Assembly: GCA_023487865.1 (NCBI GenBank)
Contig: JAMDBG010000167.1
Location: 23,901-45,821, forward strand
Reading direction: 5' to 3'
DNA length: 21,921 nucleotides
DNA from: Deltaproteobacteria bacterium
Lineage (GTDB): Bacteria > Desulfobacterota > Syntrophia > Syntrophales > UBA5619
The notes below the pieces were generated by a model. It saw only the letters and a program-made list of their open reading frames with translations, was not told the origin of the DNA and did no database searches. The position numbers and the translations under genes are program-made. The stretch's first letter is position 1. Each line of letters starts with the position of its first letter. Below, piece by piece: positions 14,209 to 20,910 of this stretch.

Positions 14209-15036
14209 ATGCCGCAACACATCAGAGCGATCGTCATCACGGGAAACGGAACGAACTGCGAAATGGAGATGGCCCATGCCTGCCGGCTGGCCGGCTTCGA
14301 CAAGGTGGAGATCGTCCACCTGAGCGAACTCCTCTGCGGCCAAAAGAAGCTCGACGACTACCATTTTCTGAACCTGCCGGGCGGCTTTCTCGACGGCGAC
14401 GACCTCGGATCGGCAAAGGCGGGGGCAAACCGGATCCTGCATGCATCCGTCGCGGGTAAAGAGGAACGGCTCTTCGACCAGTTTCTGAGGTTCATCGGCG
14501 AGGGGAAGCTGATTCTCGGCGTCTGCAACGGCTTTCAGCTCCTCGTCAAGCTGGGAATGCTCCCCGGCTTCGACGGGCATTACGACCGGCAGGCCGTCAC
14601 GCTCACCTTCAACGATTCCGGCAGGTTCGAGGACCGCTGGGTCCATCTCCGGGTCGATCCCGCCTCCCCCTGCATCTTCACCCAAGGGCTCCGGGGCCTT
14701 CATCTTCCCGTCCGCCACGGCGAAGGGAAATTCATCGCCCGGGACAAGGGGATTCTGGAGCGCCTCCACCGGGAGCGCTTGGTCGCCGTCCAGTACAGCG
14801 ATGAGGATTATCGAGAGGCTACGCAGGATTACCCCGCCAATCCCAATGGCGCCGTGGATGGGATCGCGGGGATCTGCAACGCGACTGGAAGGATCTTCGG
14901 TCTGATGCCCCACCCGGAGGCCTTCCTGCACCGGACCAACCACCCCCGCTGGACCAGGGAGGAACTTCCCGAAGAGGGGATGGGCCTTGCCCTCTTCCGG
15001 AACGCCGCCGCCTTCCTCAGGAGCGTCGCCTTCTAG
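14209..15036 (+). CDS. purQ: Phosphoribosylformylglycinamidine synthase glutaminase subunit
   Basis: Class I glutamine amidotransferase that hydrolyses glutamine and channels ammonia to PurL. It has 275 residues, a little longer than Bacillus-type PurQ (about 227) and similar to the archaeal/deltaproteobacterial longer form. ITGNGTNCEMEMAHAC at the N-terminus is the PurQ signature. The nucleophile is Cys106 in LGVCNGFQLL, and His235 with Glu237 in MPHPEAF complete the triad. It follows purL by 76 nt on the same strand. With no purS gene nearby, the PurS-like role is presumably supplied by the extended PurL N-terminus. Confidence 0.94.
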   Translation: MPQHIRAIVITGNGTNCEMEMAHACRLAGFDKVEIVHLSELLCGQKKLDDYHFLNLPGGFLDGDDLGSAKAGANRILHASVAGKEERLFDQFLRFIGEGKLILGVCNGFQLLVKLGMLPGFDGHYDRQAVTLTFNDSGRFEDRWVHLRVDPASPCIFTQGLRGLHLPVRHGEGKFIARDKGILERLHRERLVAVQYSDEDYREATQDYPANPNGAVDGIAGICNATGRIFGLMPHPEAFLHRTNHPRWTREELPEEGMGLALFRNAAAFLRSVAF

Positions 15037-15114
15037 CGTTTCTCTTTTTGCCGGATTGATCATGAAGGAATAGCTCTACCCCTGTTTTTTAATGAAACCA
15101 GAAAGGAACTGAAT

Positions 15115-17040
15115 ATGGGATTGACGGTCACGGAAAAATTAATCGCCGCATCTTTGGTCGAGGGGAAAATGGAGCGGGGGCGGAGGATCGGCATCCGGGC
15201 CGATCAAACGTTGTCGCATGACTTGAACGGCGTTATGTCGTACCAGGTTCTCCAGGCGATCGGCCTGGAGAAGGTCGGGGTCGATCTGGCCGTCCATTAT
15301 ATCGACCACAACATGGTTCAGGCGGACTATAAAAATTCCGATGACCATCGCTATTTGCAGGATATGACCGCGAAGCTGGGTGTGATCTGCTCGCGCCCCG
15401 GAAACGGCATCTGCCATCAGCTGCATCTGGAACATTGGGGGGTGCCGGGAAAGACGCTGATCGGCGCCGACTCGCACACCGTTGCCGCGGGCGGCATCGG
15501 TATGCTGTCCATCGGCGTGGGCGGTTTTGACGGGGCCATGACCATGGCGGGAGAACCCCTCTATCTGACCATGCCGAAAATTGTAAAGATCCACCTTATC
15601 GGCAAACTTCCGCCGCTGGTGTCGGCAAAAAACATCATCCTTGAGGTGCTGCGCAGGATGACGATCAAGGGCGGCGTAGGAAAAATTCTGGAATATTCCG
15701 GCCCGGGGGTCTCGACCCTGAATGTGGCTGAACGCTCCACGATTACCAATATGGGTGCGGAAACCGGGGCCACCACTTCGGTTTTCCCCAGCGATGAAAA
15801 CACCAGAAGGTGGATGAAGGCCTATCACCGGGCGGAGCAATGGATTCCCCTGGCCGCCGACGAAGACGCCCTCTACGATGAAGAAATGGAAATCGATCTG
15901 TCCCGTCTTGAACCTCTGATCGCCCTGCCGCATCAGCCGGATAATGTCGTCCCGGTGCGTCAGGTCGCCGGGCTGAAGGTGGATCAGGTCATGATGGGCA
16001 GCTGCACCAACACCTCTTTGCATGATGTGTTGTCGATCGCTCATGTGCTGAACGGCAAACCGATTCATCGTGACGTCGATGCCGCCCTTTATCCCGCTAC
16101 ACGGACGGTGATCCGCGAAAGCATCGCCCGCGGCGCTTACGATAAGATCATCGCCTCCGGCGTCCGTATCTTCGAGCCGATTTGCGGCGGTTGCAACGGC
16201 TCCGGTTTCGCTCCCCAGTCCGACGGGGTTTCCCTCCGGACCAATCCGCGCAACTTCCTGGGACGCAGCGGTACGGCGACGGCGAAAATATACCTGGTCG
16301 CCCCCGAGACGGCGGCTGCTTCGGCCCTGAAGGGCGTCATCACCGATCCGCGCGATCTGAACCTGGCGCCCCTGGATTATGATATCCCTGAATCCTTCAT
16401 CGATGACAGGGATCTGTTCCAGCCCCCGGCCACCGAACCGAGGAAGATAGCGATCCGCCGCGGTCCGAACCTCCGGCCGATTCCCGACATGCCGGCCCTT
16501 CCGGACATCATCACCGGCGAAGTCCTCCTGAAGGTAGGGGACGATATTACCACCGACCACATCTGTCCGGCGGGGGCCCTCTACATCCCGATCCGTTCCA
16601 ATATTCCCGAATTGTCCAGACACGCGTTTAAGGTGGTGGATGATGCCTTTGCCGAACGCGCCCGAAAGGCGAACGGCGGTTTTGTCGTCGGCGGATCGAA
16701 CTACGGCCAGGGATCGAGCCGCGAGCAGGCGGCGATGCTGCCGAGATATCTCGGCGTCAAAGCGGTGCTCGCCAGGAGTTTCGCCCGATTGCACCTGGCG
16801 AACCTGGTCAACTGGGGGCTTCTGCCGCTGATGTTTGTGAAGGGAGAAGATTTGGATCGCATCAGCCAGGGAGACCGCCTGACCATCGGAACGGCCGAAC
16901 TCAAAGAAGGGCAACAATACAGCGTCAGAAACGAAACGACGAAAAGAGAGATTGCCGTCGCATCTCCTCTGTGTCAGGAAGATCTTGATGCCATAAAGGC
17001 CGGGGGACGATTGAATCAGGCAAAGAACAAGAACCGTTAA
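15115..17040 (+). CDS. Aconitate hydratase-like (aconitase, Aquifex-type, 641 aa)
   Basis: This 4Fe-4S dehydratase of the aconitase/IPM isomerase superfamily has all four domains in one chain. Residues 1-400 are the cluster domains and about 470-641 the swivel domain. GADSHT lies at 117-122. Cluster ligands are Cys297 (MGSCTNTS) and Cys357/Cys360 (ICGGCNGSG). The usual second motif is CGPC-I/L-G, so CGGCNG is a departure. The swivel domain has GDDITTDHICPAG and GGSNYGQGSSREQAA, the latter holding the catalytic serine and substrate arginine. The expected reaction is citrate/isocitrate interconversion, but another 2-hydroxyacid substrate is possible given its operon. AAAGGA lies 8 nt before the ATG. 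It is first in an operon with a D-2-hydroxyacid dehydrogenase 14 nt downstream. Confidence 0.85.
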   Translation: MGLTVTEKLIAASLVEGKMERGRRIGIRADQTLSHDLNGVMSYQVLQAIGLEKVGVDLAVHYIDHNMVQADYKNSDDHRYLQDMTAKLGVICSRPGNGICHQLHLEHWGVPGKTLIGADSHTVAAGGIGMLSIGVGGFDGAMTMAGEPLYLTMPKIVKIHLIGKLPPLVSAKNIILEVLRRMTIKGGVGKILEYSGPGVSTLNVAERSTITNMGAETGATTSVFPSDENTRRWMKAYHRAEQWIPLAADEDALYDEEMEIDLSRLEPLIALPHQPDNVVPVRQVAGLKVDQVMMGSCTNTSLHDVLSIAHVLNGKPIHRDVDAALYPATRTVIRESIARGAYDKIIASGVRIFEPICGGCNGSGFAPQSDGVSLRTNPRNFLGRSGTATAKIYLVAPETAAASALKGVITDPRDLNLAPLDYDIPESFIDDRDLFQPPATEPRKIAIRRGPNLRPIPDMPALPDIITGEVLLKVGDDITTDHICPAGALYIPIRSNIPELSRHAFKVVDDAFAERARKANGGFVVGGSNYGQGSSREQAAMLPRYLGVKAVLARSFARLHLANLVNWGLLPLMFVKGEDLDRISQGDRLTIGTAELKEGQQYSVRNETTKREIAVASPLCQEDLDAIKAGGRLNQAKNKNR

Positions 17041-17054
17041 ATAAGGAGAACGAT

Positions 17055-18023
17055 ATGTACAAGGTGCTGTTTTTCAACGGTCAGAGCGAGCAGGTAGCGA
17101 ACATTTTTTGTGAAAAAATACCCGAAGGATTCGACGTTTCCTGGCGACCGCATCGTTTGAGCGATAACGAGAAAACGGACCTGATCAGGGATGTGGAGTT
17201 TCTGGTGCTTCATCCGGCCGTGATCTCCGGCAGTGTCCTGCGGGAAGCCAAGTCGCTGCGCCTCATCCAGCTCCTCACCGCGGGCTACGACCAAATCGAT
17301 CTTCAGGCGGCGGCCGAGCTCGGGGTTCCCGTTGCAACCAACGGCGGTGCAAATTCATGGGGCGTTGCCGAGCACAGCATCGGATTGCTGCTGGCCCTCT
17401 ACAAGCGCCTCATACACTGTGATCGGTCGGTTCGCGAGGGAAAGTGGCGACAGGCGATCTCGGGATTCAACACCTTCGAAGTAGCGGGAAAAACGGTCGG
17501 ACTGCTGGGGGCGGGAAACATCGGCCGGAAGGTGGCCAGACGATTCAAGGCCTTTGAGACGCGTATCCTCTACTGCGATGTACAGCCCGCACCCGATATC
17601 GAAACCGAGCTGGACGCGCGCAAGGTTTTGCTCGATGAACTGCTCAGTCAATCGGATATCATCTCGCTCCACCTCCCGCTGCTCAGGGAAACCCGAAACC
17701 TCATCGGACGGCGCGAGCTGGCATTGATGAAACCGACTTCAGTGCTGATCAATACAAGCCGGGGGGAAGTTGTCGATGAAGAGGCGCTGGTTGCTGCGCT
17801 GAAAGAAAAACGCATCGCCGGTGCCGGTCTCGATGTCTTCCACAAGGAGCCGATCTCGCCGGATAACCCTCTTTTGCAGCTCGACAATGTGGTGCTTTCC
17901 CCCCACACCGCCGGACATTCCTATGAAGGCTGGTTCCGGAGATCCCGCTTTGCATGGGAAAATATCCAACGGGTGGCGTCGGGGCAGCCCCCCACATCAT
18001 TGGCTCAGCCGGAAGAGGGGTGA
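17055..18023 (+). CDS. D-isomer-specific 2-hydroxyacid dehydrogenase
   Basis: NAD-dependent reduction of a 2-oxoacid to a D-2-hydroxyacid, or the reverse. The 322 residues follow the family layout. The catalytic domain is split around a nucleotide-binding domain with GAGNIG (152-157) and Asp175 at the end of the second strand, indicating NAD. The catalytic trio is Arg236 (NTSRGEVVDE), Glu265 (FHKEP) and His284 (SPHTAG). The substrate (glycerate, lactate, phosphoglycerate, glyoxylate or a longer acid) is not evident, and no ACT domain is present, so SerA is unlikely. AAGGAG precedes the ATG only 14 nt after the aconitase stop, so co-transcription and a shared pathway are likely. Confidence 0.92.
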   Translation: MYKVLFFNGQSEQVANIFCEKIPEGFDVSWRPHRLSDNEKTDLIRDVEFLVLHPAVISGSVLREAKSLRLIQLLTAGYDQIDLQAAAELGVPVATNGGANSWGVAEHSIGLLLALYKRLIHCDRSVREGKWRQAISGFNTFEVAGKTVGLLGAGNIGRKVARRFKAFETRILYCDVQPAPDIETELDARKVLLDELLSQSDIISLHLPLLRETRNLIGRRELALMKPTSVLINTSRGEVVDEEALVAALKEKRIAGAGLDVFHKEPISPDNPLLQLDNVVLSPHTAGHSYEGWFRRSRFAWENIQRVASGQPPTSLAQPEEG

Positions 18024-18096
18024 GGAGGGTCACGGTAACGGAAGGAAAATCGCCAAACCGGCGGTCATGGTCGGTCAATCACAAGGAGGTTCGACA

Positions 18097-18873
18097 ATGA
18101 ACGGCATCGAAAAGAAGATGGTGGGAACACTCAGGACGTTGCGCGAGAACTACGGGGTCACGGCGGTCAAGGTCAACATGGAAGCGGAGGGCATCCGGCT
18201 GGAAGAGATCCTCCGGACGAAAGACATCGTCCTGAGCGCCGGTGCGGAATTGACGGTCAAGATCGGCGGATGTGAGGCGTTGACGGATCTGAGGCTGTCA
18301 AAAATGTACGGCGTCAATACCGTCATGGGTCCGATGATCGAGTCCCAATTTGCGCTGGAAAAATACCTCGCGATGGTCGAGTCCGAATATGGAGCCGATG
18401 AGTTGGAAGATCTCAAGGTGGTGATCAACATCGAAACGGTGGACGGGTATGAGAAATTCGATCAGATTCTGGAGGCGCCCAACAGCTCGCTCTTGACCGG
18501 GATCGTCCTGGGGCGCACCGATCTGGCCGCCGCCTTGAACCTCAAGGACGTGAACGCGCCGCAGGTCTTGACGCTGGCCAAGGATCTCTTTGCCAAGGCC
18601 AGGCAGAGATCCCTCACCTGCATCGTCGGCGGCGGCATGTCCGTGAAATCGATCCCCTTCCTCAATGAATTGAAGGGGCTGGTCACGGGATTCGAGACGA
18701 GAAAGGTGGTGTTCGCCGATTATGCCAAGGCAGAGGCGAACATGGCCGAGGGGATCCCGCTGGCGCTCAAATTCGAGTACCACTGGTACGAATGGAAACA
18801 ACAGTACTACGGCAAGATATGCAATGAAGACACAGCCAAGATGAAAAGTATCGCCCCGCAAATCGGGGCGTGA
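18097..18873 (+). CDS. HpcH/HpaI aldolase / citrate-lyase-beta-like protein
   Basis: This 258-residue TIM-barrel protein has the features of the HpcH/HpaI aldolase and CitE superfamily. These are an acidic metal ligand in PMIES (Glu82), NIETVDGYEKFDQI (Glu113), a second metal ligand in GRTDL (Asp142) and a late glycine loop VGGGMSV. The family cleaves or forms C-C bonds of 2-oxo-3-deoxy acids or acyl-CoA thioesters using a divalent metal. The start at 18097 is chosen because AAGGAGG lies 6 nt upstream; the frame is open farther upstream but would overlap the dehydrogenase. It sits 73 nt after that gene, third in the operon. With an aconitase-type hydratase and a 2-hydroxyacid dehydrogenase this could form a small hydroxy/oxoacid pathway. 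The substrate is unknown. Confidence 0.82.
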   Translation: MNGIEKKMVGTLRTLRENYGVTAVKVNMEAEGIRLEEILRTKDIVLSAGAELTVKIGGCEALTDLRLSKMYGVNTVMGPMIESQFALEKYLAMVESEYGADELEDLKVVINIETVDGYEKFDQILEAPNSSLLTGIVLGRTDLAAALNLKDVNAPQVLTLAKDLFAKARQRSLTCIVGGGMSVKSIPFLNELKGLVTGFETRKVVFADYAKAEANMAEGIPLALKFEYHWYEWKQQYYGKICNEDTAKMKSIAPQIGA

Positions 18874-18923
18874 GGAACCGCCGACCATCACCATCTCCAT
18901 GCGGGGGGTGAGATCATTTTCCA

Positions 18924-18968
18924 TTTTGACAGCCGGGGGCCAGGTATATGGCCCCCCGACTGTCAAAA
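18924..18968 (+). terminator. Long hairpin after the aconitase operon
   Basis: TTTTGACAG and CTGTCAAAA form the outer 9-bp stem, with GGGGGCC/GGCCCCC inside and an 8-nt loop; a C/C mismatch and a bulged A interrupt the stem. It lies 50 nt after the last operon stop. There is no T-run after it in either direction, so it may be a Rho-assisted or 3'-stabilising structure. Between it and 19126 I see only AT-rich sequence. Confidence 0.5.
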
Positions 18969-19126
18969 CACATTATTACTCCGGCGATCAAACATATAAA
19001 ATGGGGTTCATCCGGTTTTTGCCCGCTTATTAAAAGCTGTCTCCCTGCAATAGTGTTACGATATACGACTACGGAATGACAAAAAGGAAAAAAGATCACC
19101 AGGCAGATACATACTTTTTTTAAAAT

Positions 19127-19161
19127 AGGGGTGAATGACCCTTAACCGGTCATTCACCCCT
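19127..19161 (-). terminator. Terminator of the lipoprotein gene
   Basis: AGGGGTGAATGACC (19127-19140) and GGTCATTCACCCCT (19148-19161) are a perfect 14-bp inverted repeat with a 7-nt loop. It starts 6 nt beyond the stop codon of the minus-strand lipoprotein gene and is followed in that direction by ATTTTAAAAAAA. It can also stop plus-strand transcription arriving from the aconitase operon, where ACCTACTTTTTAT follows. Confidence 0.75.
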
Positions 19162-19167
19162 GCCAAC

Positions 19168-19512
19168 CTACTTTTTATAGGTTACCGTCACTGTCTCTAT
19201 TGGAGCGGCCTGACCAGATTTAGCGACAACATTGATGACATTTTTACCCTCGTTCAGCGTGACATTGGCGGAGTACTTGCGGTCTGTAACGGGTGCATCT
19301 ATGTTATTAATGCTCACCTTTGCCCCTTTACTTTCGGTTCCTGCCACGCGGCCGCTTACCGTTACTGTAGGCGTATTTACAGTGGAGCCATCCTTAGGCG
19401 TGTCGACCTTCACAACCAGAATCATCCCGCTATCGGAGTCGCACCCAGTCAGTGGCAAGGCCAATAGAGAAAGCACGAATAAAATGGCTATTAATCTGTA
19501 AATGCTATGCAT
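19168..19512 (-). CDS. Small lipoprotein with Ig-like domain
   Basis: The 114-residue protein begins MHSIYRLIAILFVLSLLALP. A lipobox LTGC places the lipidated cysteine at residue 24, followed by DSDS; Asp at +2 would favour inner-membrane retention if enterobacterial Lol rules apply. The remaining about 85 residues are beta-rich (VDTPKDGSTVNTPTVTVSGRV, NVTLNEGKNVINVVAKSG), typical of a bacterial Ig-like/Big or glucodextranase-B-like fold. The start at 19512 is chosen over an in-frame ATG at 19548 because AAGGAG lies 7 nt upstream and the signal sequence begins there. It sits alone in an AT-richer stretch, with a strong terminator. Probable role: surface or periplasmic binding or scaffold. Confidence 0.8.
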   Translation of the reverse strand: MHSIYRLIAILFVLSLLALPLTGCDSDSGMILVVKVDTPKDGSTVNTPTVTVSGRVAGTESKGAKVSINNIDAPVTDRKYSANVTLNEGKNVINVVAKSGQAAPIETVTVTYKK

Positions 19513-19591
19513 GATCCACTCCTTTCTCGAGTATTTATTTGTTGGCATGTATGAATAAGGAGATCCCCCTGTTAAGTGTTCCCATCCCTGA

Positions 19592-19676
19592 CTAAAACCT
19601 ATAACCCGCCTGACCGAGCGATGCGAGTGGGAGGGAAATTTCAGGAGCGTTACTTCTACTTTGTCCGATGGATTTT
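19592..19676 (-). pseudogene. Possible frameshifted extension of the 110-aa exported protein
   Basis: Just after the TAA that ends the exported ORF at 19677, a second minus-strand frame, already open from 19792, continues to 19592. It ends SLPLASLGQAGYRF. A terminal phenylalanine after an alternating strand is how many outer-membrane beta-barrel proteins end. A single frameshift in the 19680-19790 overlap could join the two into about 138 residues. The evidence is pattern only; the second frame is otherwise unremarkable. Confidence 0.18.
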
Positions 19677-20009
19677 TTATAGAATGGCAATGAGGCGAGG
19701 GGGACCCCGATTGGGATAGGTGAGAAAATCGGCGGAAAGCGGATCAAATGATGTTCCTGGAATGGAGTCGCCTGAGATGCTCTCCGTGACAATCGGCACT
19801 AATGAAACGTTGATGACATCAAAACCATATTTGATCTGAATCTGCCGGAGCTGGCCGTTGAGTTTGCCAAAGCAATGTGGGGAAGAGATGACGTAATCGT
19901 CTTTTCCATCCCCCTCCTGTTCAATAACACCAAAGGGACCTGCGCTCAGCAAGGCCAGCAATAGGTAGGGCAAGATTCTCTGTAACCATCTTGACCGGAA
20001 GAATCTCAT
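19677..20009 (-). CDS. Small exported hypothetical protein (110 aa), possibly truncated
   Basis: MRFFRSRWLQRILPYLLLAL is a convincing signal-peptide start (basic n-region, hydrophobic core, small residues SAG after it). The mature part, GKLNGQLRQIQIKYGFDVIN and beyond, has no recognisable domain and ends with LIAIL. A modest AGGAA site precedes the ATG. The sequence after the stop codon in another frame may be its original C-terminus, in which case the gene is broken by a frameshift. Composition is less GC-rich than the metabolic genes around it. No function assigned. Confidence 0.45.
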   Translation of the reverse strand: MRFFRSRWLQRILPYLLLALLSAGPFGVIEQEGDGKDDYVISSPHCFGKLNGQLRQIQIKYGFDVINVSLVPIVTESISGDSIPGTSFDPLSADFLTYPNRGPPRLIAIL

Positions 20010-20065
20010 CGGTTCCTCATGCTCCGCACAGGTTTAAGGACTGAATCATAAATTGTTTGCCGATT

Positions 20066-20091
20066 AATTCATGCCCTTCTATACATGAATT
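20066..20091. promoter_or_regulatory. Perfect inverted repeat AATTCATG-N10-CATGAATT
   Basis: Eight-base arms (20066-20073 and 20084-20091) flank a 10-nt centre, 57 bp upstream of the start of the small exported protein gene. Centre-to-centre spacing of 18 bp suits a dimeric helix-turn-helix regulator on nearly two helical turns. The rest of 20010-20250 is AT-rich with no gene seen. Confidence 0.4.
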
Positions 20092-20255
20092 GTAAAGAAA
20101 TATTATTGATGAATTGTTCAATCCCGCCCCTTGATCAAAAAATGCTCATCGGTAACCGCAGGGCCAAGAGGAAACACACCCCTTATTCCTTTCGGCCAAG
20201 CATTCATGACTGATCCCTAAAAAAGCTGGCGACTAGGTGATTTATTCGACCAGTC

Positions 20256-20271
20256 TGTGATTTTGTTCACA
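20256..20271 (+). promoter_or_regulatory. CRP/FNR-family consensus site TGTGA-N6-TCACA
   Basis: TGTGATTTTGTTCACA matches the E. coli CRP consensus at all ten specified bases. Its centre is about 61 bp upstream of the start predicted from the TTGACA promoter at 20288, the class I activator position. Confidence 0.55.
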
Positions 20272-20287
20272 TATCTTTATAATATCC

Positions 20288-20317
20288 TTGACACATTATC
20301 AGTCATTTGGGTAGTTA
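20288..20317 (+). promoter_or_regulatory. Promoter for the HU/IHF-family gene
   Basis: TTGACA (20288-20293) is followed after 18 nt by TAGTTA (20312-20317), with a predicted start near 20324. A TATAAT at 20278-20283 just upstream is an alternative -10 element without a good -35. The leader to the ATG is about 75 nt. Confidence 0.5.
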
Positions 20318-20400
20318 ATGCAAAACCCTTCATTCTGGCAACTGTCACAGATGAGCGGCCGTACGTAATCAAGAAATATAAATAAGGAAGGAAACCCATC

Positions 20401-20688
20401 ATGAGTATGACGAAGATTGACACCATCGAATCCGCTTATGAGCAGCTTGATCTCCCCAAGAAAGACTGCATCGCTATCGTTGACGGTCTCTTTGAAATCA
20501 TGAAGGACACTCTAAGTAAAGGTGATGATATCATGATCTCCGGATTTGGCAAATGGACGGTCAAAGCAAAAAAGAAACGAAAAGGACGGAATCCCAAGAC
20601 AGGAAAGGAAATGATCATTCATGCGAGAAAGGTGGTTACGTTCAAATCGTCCAGTGTGTTGAGGGATATGATAAATTCAGGAGACTGA
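20401..20688 (+). CDS. HU/IHF-family nucleoid DNA-bending protein, IHF-alpha-like
   Basis: This 95-residue architectural DNA-binding protein has an N-terminal helical dimerisation region (residues 5-45), then MISGFGKWTVKAKKKRKGRN. The intercalating proline motif RNPKTGKEMIIHARKVVTF lies on the beta-arms. Length and the GFGKW/RNPKTG pattern match IHF subunits and HU; IhfA-like is the best guess but I cannot separate it from HU paralogues. AAGGAAGG lies 8 nt before the first ATG; a second ATG two codons later would give nearly the same protein. It is usually paired with the pheST operon when it is ihfA; here it is alone, suggesting an extra paralogue. A CRP-like site and promoter lie upstream. 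Confidence 0.93.
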   Translation: MSMTKIDTIESAYEQLDLPKKDCIAIVDGLFEIMKDTLSKGDDIMISGFGKWTVKAKKKRKGRNPKTGKEMIIHARKVVTFKSSSVLRDMINSGD

Positions 20689-20910
20689 ATTCTAGGTACA
20701 TAAAAAGCATCCGCCTCAAAGGTTATCATCATCGGCCTGATTGTAGGACTGACAACCTTTCTTCGCCAAGCCCTATGCAAAAGAGCCCCGAAAAGCCCTG
20801 GAAGACAAACCAATGGGATCACAGCTCAGGCTGGATATCATCAGGATTACCCTGCATAAGCGTTCGATCGGAATAATCTGGATCGGCATCCAAGGGGAAA
20901 TTTGATATTG
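20689..20910. other. Intergenic spacer between the HU/IHF-like and GlcF-like genes
   Basis: No credible gene. AAAGGTT (20718-20724) and AACCTTT (20754-20760) could pair over 7 bp across a 29-nt loop and be followed by CTT, a weak candidate terminator for the upstream gene. Nothing else recognised. Confidence 0.3.

Noticed and set aside
15139..16917. 592-aa antisense ORF in the aconitase gene
   Set aside because: His/Gln/Arg-rich composition typical of an antisense shadow; all aconitase ligands are on the plus strand.
17821..18096. Upstream extension of the HpcH-type aldolase ORF
   Set aside because: It overlaps the dehydrogenase in another frame and lacks homology-like sequence; AAGGAGG marks the 18097 start.
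18924..18968. Long hairpin considered as an insertion-sequence end
   Set aside because: No target duplication, mate or transposase nearby; a 3' transcript structure is simpler.
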